A stretch of DNA of 64,000 nt from Arthrinium phaeospermum (lineage: Eukaryota; Ascomycota; Sordariomycetes; Amphisphaeriales; Apiosporaceae): the NCBI GenBank assembly GCA_006503535.1, contig QYRS01000005.1:1674001-1738000 (forward strand). The letters run 5' to 3'. Positions 56,583-64,000 of the stretch are shown one piece after another. Position 1 is the stretch's first letter. The number at the start of each line of letters is the position of its first letter. The translations under genes were made by a program, and so were the position numbers. Below the pieces are notes generated by a model. It searched no databases, was not told the DNA's origin, and saw only the letters and a program-made list of their open reading frames with translations.

Positions 56583-59500
56583 GGTCCACAATGCAGCGCT
56601 CTTGCTTCCAAGGGGACTTAACCCTCCGACAGCCAATTAATGATGCGGAATGTTTGAGGGTCAGAGCTCGCTCGGCTTGCAAGGGGGTTTTGAGACGTCC
56701 AACGGCCCTCCTCCAAGGTGGGTGGCCCTGCTCAACGTCGCATGTATTTTAAGTCCTCTGGGAGCTGTCGGATTGCCGAGAGTTCGCACTCAAAGGAACG
56801 TCGGTAAGAGAATGAAGAAGTTTGTTCAAACAGCAAGGCAATAATAATGAGCGTAGATATCGAAACAGAGCAAGGCGAGTGCCACTCAGCAGCTTATTCC
56901 AGCTGGACCCGAGTCTTGGGTTGGCGTATGTACTTCTGTTGAGCTTGCCCAGCTTGTAGCAAGCAAAAGTCGAGGCCGGGGGTGTGTGTGGTGAAAACGC
57001 AGCCGCTATACAACAGCGGTTCTATTATAAGCCACGAGCAAAAGGAAAAAGTCACGAAGGTTGAGAAGAAGAACAGGACGAAACAGGACGAGCAGAACGG
57101 GTTTCAATAAAGGGTCTTCTTCTTCAATAGTTATTAGAGCTTCCATCACCGTTTTTTTTTTTCATCGCAAGCTATTCTTGCCAATCGACCGACCCGGTGG
57201 CTAGGTAATTGCATGAGGATTAGTTTTGCAGTGCAGCTACACAGTCGGCGCCACTAAAGCAGATTGCATTCAGCACCGGGCCCGATTGGCAGGACAGATG
57301 TGGCTAGCTCTTTGCGTGATCACTCACGATAGTGCCCTTCATGAACTCATCATTGGCAAGTCTGCATTGCGCACTGACACCTGGATCCTGCTGGTATGCA
57401 CCAGACCGGAGAACTGTCAGAATATACCAAGTCGGCCCTCGGGTACCCACGCAAACCGACATGTGTGCACTGTTTTTGATCGGCACTGACAGGCAACCTT
57501 ATGACAGGTAGGTAAGTATGTAGCATGAAGTGACATTATACCAGTGCGCCGGTTGGCATATAGTTAATCTAGATCCAGCACCAAAGAAACTTTTGTCAAA
57601 CAGCAGCACACGGGCATCCCAACAGTAGTGAGGGCCTAGGGCGCGCCACAAAGCCGACGTAGCCACTTGCACCAAGTATACCTAATGGCCAACCAACATC
57701 CAGGCAACATCGATGCGATGCCCCCAGATGCATAGAAAATGCATCTGGACTTATTACAGTCTAGCCGGCTACTACGAGTCGGTTGCCTGATACCATGCGG
57801 AGTATACTGCTCAAGGCACGACTGTGCTTGAAAGTGGATTGCGCAAGCGTCTGGCTGAAAAGGAATGTAGAAGTTGGGACTGACTGATGATGAAGATAGA
57901 CACGACACGTCTCTGCTCCCACCAGACGTATAGCTATGAATTAGCGCTGCGCAATACAATTCAACGATCGGCGCCTGAATAGCCTGTACTTGACCCTGAT
58001 GTTTACCTATTAACCTTCTTATTTGTAGATTACGGATGGTCGTTCTCGCCGCCTTGAAGCAAAAAAAGGTCAAGTGCGTGTTGCACCTTTTCAGCACTTG
58101 TTGCGTGGTGTGAGAGTGTGAGCAAAAAGTACATCTTTGAGGCGGAGAGCTTGACCACACTAAGTGGCATGGGGCTCCCTGTGCCTGCAGGAAGCTATTT
58201 TTGACGGCTCCTCATTGATATGCACATTTGAATTTCCAGCGTGGGAACGCAGGGGGGAGAAAACGGCAGGGTATTGAAAGCACCTTTTAGTGTGTCCAAA
58301 AGGCCAATCTCAATCTTCGCATGTGTGCGACTGCATCATTTGATACAATCTGACTCTGGACGATGATTCAAACCCTCCTCCGGGCGAGAACAGTCTCTTC
58401 TCTGGGTAACGTTGCCCATATCAGATGATTCCAACTCGGGCACAGTATGTACATGCATTCCCCCGCATCTCACATCTGAGCCCTTGAAAGTGTACCTGCA
58501 GAAGCCGCCGCCTTGGCCACCCACCCGTGATGCGGTCGGATCCTGTATGCAGGGGAACGGGGATTTCTCTGCCGGGCGGCCTTGACTAACAAAACCACTT
58601 TAGGCTTGCTTGGCTTGCTCGATTTAAATCGTATCACTGTCGAGAGCAGTCCTGAAAGCGGGAAATCGTGTCCCTTGTCGCGGTTGCGCAGGTCAGCATA
58701 TCTAGAGGGACAAAAAAGCAAAGGTGCCAGGTGCTAAAGTGGACGGAACCATGTCACGTCACTCCCTCCCTAATCGAAAAAAGCTCGGGTTCTTTAGATT
58801 GGTCACATCAGTTTCCGTACGATCCCCCTAAAAATCCTCCGAGGGGGACAAGAGAGGGGAGGGGGCCTTTTCTTTGGCCAGTATTGACCCTGCCGCCCGC
58901 GGGAGCTTGTTTGTGACTGTGTCCAGTCCCAAATGGTCTTGGGAAGCCTTTGGCTGTCATTACTCGAGGCCTACCAAACCGAATACTGGGATGATGCCGT
59001 GTGTCGATCATATCTCCAAGATGCACGGGGTAGATTGCGAAATCAAAGAGGGCCCACTGGACTATGTGGATGCTATAGAAACTAATCGGCTACTATTCTG
59101 GGCTACTGCACTGCGCGTTCAGCTCGATGATTCGCGCGCAATAATTAGTCCTCTGAAGAAAAGCGCGGGGCACGAGTCTGGACTGTATCACAATCCATAT
59201 CTATATCTGGCCGGGCGCAGCGAATCAGGCAATAGCCGCCGGGCGCAACCTTGACAGCAAGGGGACCGGCATTTGTTGTCGCAGGCCAATCACGGCTCAG
59301 CAGACTCCAAAGACGGGGAGAAGGCGGTGTGATGAATGGTGCCTCCCTTCCAAATACCACGACATTTGCTTCGTTCCGCCAACCTGGGTTTTTGCGCCGA
59401 TTATGATATGACGGGTTAGATGAACCTGGACACCGAATGGCACGCTCAAGATTACTATGCTGCAGCAATCTGGGTCCGTCGTAACAAATACCTTTTTGGC

Positions 59501-62219
59501 ACTAGGCTAACACTACTTATAGTCCCGTTATAGTGATCATGCGCCTGATCTGTATGGGACCATAGCGTCGACCCTTAGTCAGGGGTGGACCGTTTAGCCT
59601 ATGGGAGGCCAGGACACTTTAATATCTCAAGTCAGTACCTAAATTACTAAAAAGAAGAGAAACACGCCCTGCGACACAAACACACGCACAATACTCACGG
59701 AAGCCTGTGCGTGATGCCATTGTCGCCCATATAGGAGAACGTACATATGACTCCTTGATATCCCCGTGAGCTGTCAAGACACAGCATCCGGATATAATGG
59801 CGAACGACTGGAGAAGGGGCAGCGAGATGCCGGTAGATCTACTACCTAAGTTAACGGGCATCCAGGACCCTTTTCTTGGCTCTGCCCCCTTTCTTGATAA
59901 GACATGCCCGCCGAGGGCCAATCAGAGCCGGTGGGTATCCCCTTCAAACCAGAAAGAAGCGTTCGCTCCATAACCATGACCGACGTGAATTCTTCCGCTC
60001 CCCTCTCATATCAATCATGACGGGGAGAGGGATATCCGTACTATGATCTGCGAAGGGCAGTGGGATTGGCAGCTCCTCAGGTGGCATACCTAAAATGTCG
60101 CCCAGCCTTGCTCTTTTTTCTCTCTCTTTCGCACGCGACCACATGAGTTCGTTCATCGGTCGCAACTTACTAGTTGCGATGCCAAACCCGCCAGCCTCGC
60201 GGAGATATCACGGACTTCTTCTGCGCCAGCCTTGGGGCTTGGGCCAATGCTAGGCAAGATTCCTGTAACAGCGTGAATTCGATACGCCCAGAGCACGGGA
60301 CTTTAAACGTCCCCAGTCTGGGCTCTGCACTGGTCGCAAACACAAGAAAAAGGACATCAGCCCATCCAGCCTGGCCAGCTCTAACAGGCAATCAGACGCT
60401 CCACACCCAGGGCAGGCTTCCCGAGGGCTGTTACTCAACTTCAGCGACGCCTCGAACGGTTTGGTGACCCTAGCTGGGCTCGTGCCAAGCCAATTGCTAC
60501 CAGTTCTGACCAGACCTCCTGTCTGTTTGGAAGCGCATGCAGAAGAAGCGCATGCACGCCCCAAGCCCCCAGCTAAGCTACGGATTAAATATTAGCGAGA
60601 GGGTTCGCAATACCACCCAGTACCAGTACCACCCCGCCGATACCACCCTAAGCACCACCCACTAACACCCTCCTCGGGCGCCAGCGTCCAGCAAAAACGC
60701 AACCAGACAACCAGACCGCAGCCCGGCATGGACAGGCGCAATGCTACAAGCTTCAAACCAGCGGGGATGATCGTCGAGAGCGGAGGCGCGTTGTTTTACC
60801 AAGGCCACTGAATGTTCATGCGAATATCAGATGACACCTTCCAGGAAAAGAATGTGGCGACACGGTTGCGGCACAGGCGGGTTTCTTGCCCACACCCAGT
60901 GCTCACCTGGTTGCTGGTCCTGGTCCTGAGGCTTCTGTCTGACCTGCCTCCTGCCTCCTCTGCCCACTACCTGCCTGCACCGGCCGGTCGCTTCAGCCGC
61001 GGGCCCGCCACACGAACGGCTCGGCTGCCACGGGCGGCTTTTTTTTTGCATTGAGAAAATCTTCATGGGAGGGCTGGGCTGGCTGGGCTAGCCTGCGTTG
61101 GTTCGTGAAACGGCGAAACAAAAATGGAAAACGCCTCATGACGAACTGGCAAAACAGCTATCCATCCTCTACTAAAACCCGACATTCGGTTTCGGGTTGG
61201 TTTCAGAAAAAGATAACACAACCCTTCCCACGCCCCCTCCTCCCCCAGCTTGGGCCAGCATGCCGTCATTCCTGCCACATTGCGCGCTGCGTCGCCAATT
61301 GGCTGGCTGCAATGTAATACACACACCACACAGCCGATATGCAAAACCATGGTGATATGGACCGTTATGCTTTTTTAAGAAAGGCAGAAAGAGAGGGAAA
61401 AAAGGCCGTCCCTCGGTCGCTGCGCGAGATATGGGGACCCTTTGCTGCTTCTGCTTGCAGATGTTGCACTGCAGCTCGTTTTGAACGGGGCCGTTTTCCC
61501 GACGCTGTCGCGCAACTTCTTGGCACATGCACCTGGTTCTGCACATGGGTCCGGATAGGCCAAAGCCCCGGTCACGAAGAATCCTACCTACTTTTACATA
61601 CTTACAAGCAGACACTAGATATGGAGAGAGACGAACCGACAAGGTGAGCCTTTCCACATGGCCGACCTGTCGTCCGATTCGTGCGGCCGGAATGGATGGG
61701 TTCCGCTCCGCACCGCCCTCGCAGGTCTCAATCGTGTATGATCCATGATCCCATTCCATTTCCATTGTACAGTAACCTAAGTAGCTGTAGCTGTCCCGTT
61801 CCCGTGATCCCGGCCGCCGCGCTCGACCTGCTCTATGCTAGCCTGAAGCTGTGGCAGACCGCCATATTGGTACTGCGTCACATAGCATGTTGCCGCACAG
61901 AAAGTGGCGCGATGTGTCATCTGTCGGTCGGGAATAGGCCAGCCTAGGTCCTGGTAGCAGTAGCAGTAACAGTAGCAGCTGTACGGCAACCACCACCCTC
62001 GACCAGGTCACCTAACAAGACTGCGGTTTTATTGACCAACCGACCGGAAGAGTTAGATGGTCACCAACTAGTTGATTTGGCTGGCTCGGTTGCTGTAGTT
62101 GCTATTTCGTAAGAATATGGGCTGCGGCTATGAATCTCACGATATTTCCATGGTGTTGAGCCCATCGGGTACCCCTTATCGACCGGGGGCTCCACATTAC
62201 ACCGTGTATACATACCTCC
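56583..62219. other. Largest noncoding stretch of the window (5.6 kb)
   Basis: This region includes the RhoGAP promoter and the 3' flank of the GNAT gene. A poly-T run lies at 57151-57160, and an ACCACCC-rich patch lies at about 60608-60665. Frames up to 197 codons occur but begin at non-ATG codons or have Cys/Arg-rich random-like products. No tRNA A/B-box pair or 5S rRNA was recognised. Confidence 0.5.
60608..60665. repeat. Imperfect TACCACCC / ACCACCC repeats
   Basis: Four ACCACCC-type units with variable spacers lie in noncoding DNA. The minus strand carries matching GGGTGGT runs. Confidence 0.5.
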
Positions 62220-63047
62220 TCAAAGATGCATCTGGAGCAAAGTCCCTGGCCAGATCGTACCGTTTCCGCGCCTCATCTCGAAATCGCCCATGGCACTGAA
62301 GCCCTGCCGTTCGTAGTATCTTACGGGAACGGTTAGCGATCACTCCGAGACGAGCCAAGATGGCGAGGAACCCTACTTGACTAGGTTTCTTCCATTGCCG
62401 GCCCAGGCATCCACATACATGGCCCCGCTCCCTTTCTTCTGGTAATGCTGTTTTAGTAGCTGGAGTAGCGCTGCTCCTGCCCCTCGATGGTGTCGTCCGG
62501 TCCGATGGTCCGCGACCATGACCTCGAGGTACGCAAAACCCCCGGCCGTCGTGCCCTCCTCGTCGTCCTCGTCCCCGTCATCACCGACCGTCGGTAGCTT
62601 CAGGTGCGGCTGCGAGCGGATGTAGTCAGGGACCCAGCCCTCGCGGACGCACGCCGCCGCGACCGCAAGCCAGACCCGGCCGTCGGCACCGACACGCGTG
62701 TGGAGGACGACACCGGCCCCGGCCCCGGTCCCGGTCTCGGTAGTAGGATCCTCGCCGTCCATGCCGATCTCGACCTCGGCGATGAACACGCCAACCTTGT
62801 CGCCGGTGCCGGTTTGGCGGTACGACTGGGACTGCGTGATGGACTCTTGCGTTTCCGCTACGAAGCCGTCTCTCTCGGAGAAAGGCACCTGGCCCCACAT
62901 GTCGCCCCCTCCTATCGACTGCAGGTAGGGCAACGTGGAGTCGAAGGCAGCGACCAGGAACTCTGCGTCGTTCGATAGCAGTCCCGCTTCGCGCATGTGG
63001 TAGGGCAGGATATCCGGCATGGTCAATGTTGGTATCAATTCCTTCAT
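62220..63047 (-). CDS. GNAT-family N-acetyltransferase
   Basis: Exon 1 (62377-63047) and exon 2 (62220-62319) flank a 57-nt intron (donor GTAGGG, branch point GCTAAC, acceptor TAAG), giving about 256 aa. The split codon is a Lys, and the junction restores GRNLVKYYERQGF, the beta-strand and helix that end GNAT domains. Acetyl-CoA motif A is HHRGAGAALLQLLKQHY, preceded by strand FAYLEVMVADHR. The middle carries Gly/Thr/Ala- and Asp/Glu-rich low-complexity insertions (about 108-120 and 156-165) that probably form surface loops. Acceptor substrate is unknown: small amines, amino acids or proteins are all possible. The ATG at 63047 is the first in frame. The next gene lies beyond the window edge. 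Confidence 0.9.
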
Positions 63048-64000
63048 GGGGTTAACGAGGAGGGGTGGGAGGTGAAAACGGCCGGAGGAGGCAGGAGAAG
63101 CTGATGGAGAGAAGCTGCTAGGAGGAGCTAATTAATTGACGATGAGTAGTTATTTATTGCGAGGGAAAGCTTTCAGGAAGGACCGGTGCTGATTGGTCAG
63201 CCCCCTGGCATGAATGCTGACCACCCTACCCAATAGATACTCCGAATCATACTGGAGCTGCATCGGATATGCATTCGAAGCTCTTTACGGCGACAGATGG
63301 GGCACATCACTCGGGCAGTCGAGCAGCCCACCACGACGTTACACGGCATAAGGAAACAAGTTAACGGAGTACGGTTCAACTGCGAAGGTGATATGTCGAG
63401 AGCAGTATACTTCAGCTTATAATAAAAGAGGGGATGGTATTGGTGGAGTATATGTCCAGTATTTCCCAACATACTTAAGTAATAACTCAGTATACCTCCC
63501 CCTTTGCTCTCCATCCAGACATATGCTTCACAGAGTAGTTCAGTGGTTCGTAAAATACAACAGACGGCTGAAATTTAGCGAGTGCGGCGAATACAAGTTT
63601 GGTTTCAGCACATGTCGTAGGTCAAATCCGTTGATCGATAATGACATTATCGTTCCGTCAGGGGGCTTCTGAAATGGAATCCGTTTTGACCAACCACCAT
63701 TTACCAGATACGCTTCCGATGCACTCTACTGATCAACGCGAACAGGCTTATCGTATGCTGTATCGGCATCGGGTTCGGTGCGGCCTGGGAAGAGGGTCCG
63801 GAGTCAGGCATAGAAAGCCTCCAAGTACCCGTCCACATATCACGGGACCTGTGCTCACCCGTAATGGCAAGAGTAGTCTCCAACTCTTTCGACGCCTTTG
63901 CTGGCGGCGTTTCGGTGCACCCAACCCTTGGCCCGAGTCTTCCTTGACCTGTTATCTCTGATCCCTGACACTTGGACCTACGTACTGGCGGACATCTCAG
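63048..64000. other. Window-edge intergenic DNA, partly AT-enriched
   Basis: GNAT promoter, then an AT-richer stretch (about 63210-63560) with TA-rich runs and no supported gene. The last 300 bp return to average composition, but nothing protein-like was recognised. Confidence 0.45.

Noticed and set aside
57636..58160. 174-codon minus-strand frame
   Set aside because: Random-like composition with many Cys, Ser and His, no ATG with good context and no similarity recognised.
59000..61000. Possible 5S rRNA, tRNA or transposon in the large spacer
   Set aside because: I looked for the fungal 5S consensus, B-box motifs, long inverted or direct repeats and transposase motifs and saw none.

Overview
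This window reads as nuclear DNA of a filamentous ascomycete. I infer a sordariomycete, possibly Chaetomiaceae-like, from the gene set and from remembered sequence similarity; no search was run. The genes are split by short introns, mostly 55-135 nt, with GT or GC donors and CTAAC/CTGAC-like branch points. They include a palF/RIM8 arrestin, a molybdenum cofactor sulfurase, two Zn(II)2Cys6 regulators and a class II P450. Coding regions are GC-rich. Genes are widely spaced, with noncoding stretches up to 5.6 kb. I found no rRNA, tRNA, CRISPR array or intact transposon.

Layout. 1-8.6 kb: the 3' end of a two-helix membrane protein gene, a small tetraspan membrane protein, then a divergent pair (CHORD/CS co-chaperone, minus; glutaredoxin-like protein, plus). 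8.8-13 kb: an HpcH/HpaI aldolase and a cytochrome P450, both minus. 13-20.8 kb: mostly noncoding, with a small basic-tailed ORF and a Zn(II)2Cys6 factor whose first intron appears to use a GC donor. 20.8-25.9 kb: molybdenum cofactor sulfurase (minus) and Cdc6 (plus) share a 684-bp divergent promoter that contains four MCB/E2F-type ACGCG elements. 27-32.7 kb: palF behind a promoter dense in PacC-type GCCARG hexamers, then a damaged-looking 2OG-Fe(II) oxygenase-like gene at the edge of an AT-enriched stretch. 35.4-37.8 kb: a convergent pair, an HSL-type esterase and a DUF7730-like protein. 39.4-44.3 kb: a large Q-rich Zn(II)2Cys6 factor and a Ser-rich protein of unknown function. 48.4-56.6 kb: an alpha/beta hydrolase and a PX-PH-RhoGAP protein, whose two small 5' exons I reconstructed from phase and splice sites. 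62.2-63.0 kb: a GNAT acetyltransferase.

The genes do not form one obvious pathway. Most are housekeeping or signalling genes: replication licensing, pH sensing, polarity GTPase control, Moco maturation and Hsp90-type co-chaperone work. Each metabolic gene (aldolase, P450, esterase, hydrolase) stands alone. The observations most worth checking are the PacC-site cluster plus three PSAP motifs in palF, the MCB cluster upstream of cdc6, the GC-AG intron inside a zinc cluster, the 36-bp tandem repeat with only synonymous differences in RhoGAP exon 1, and the oxygenase-like gene that appears to lack its distal metal histidine.
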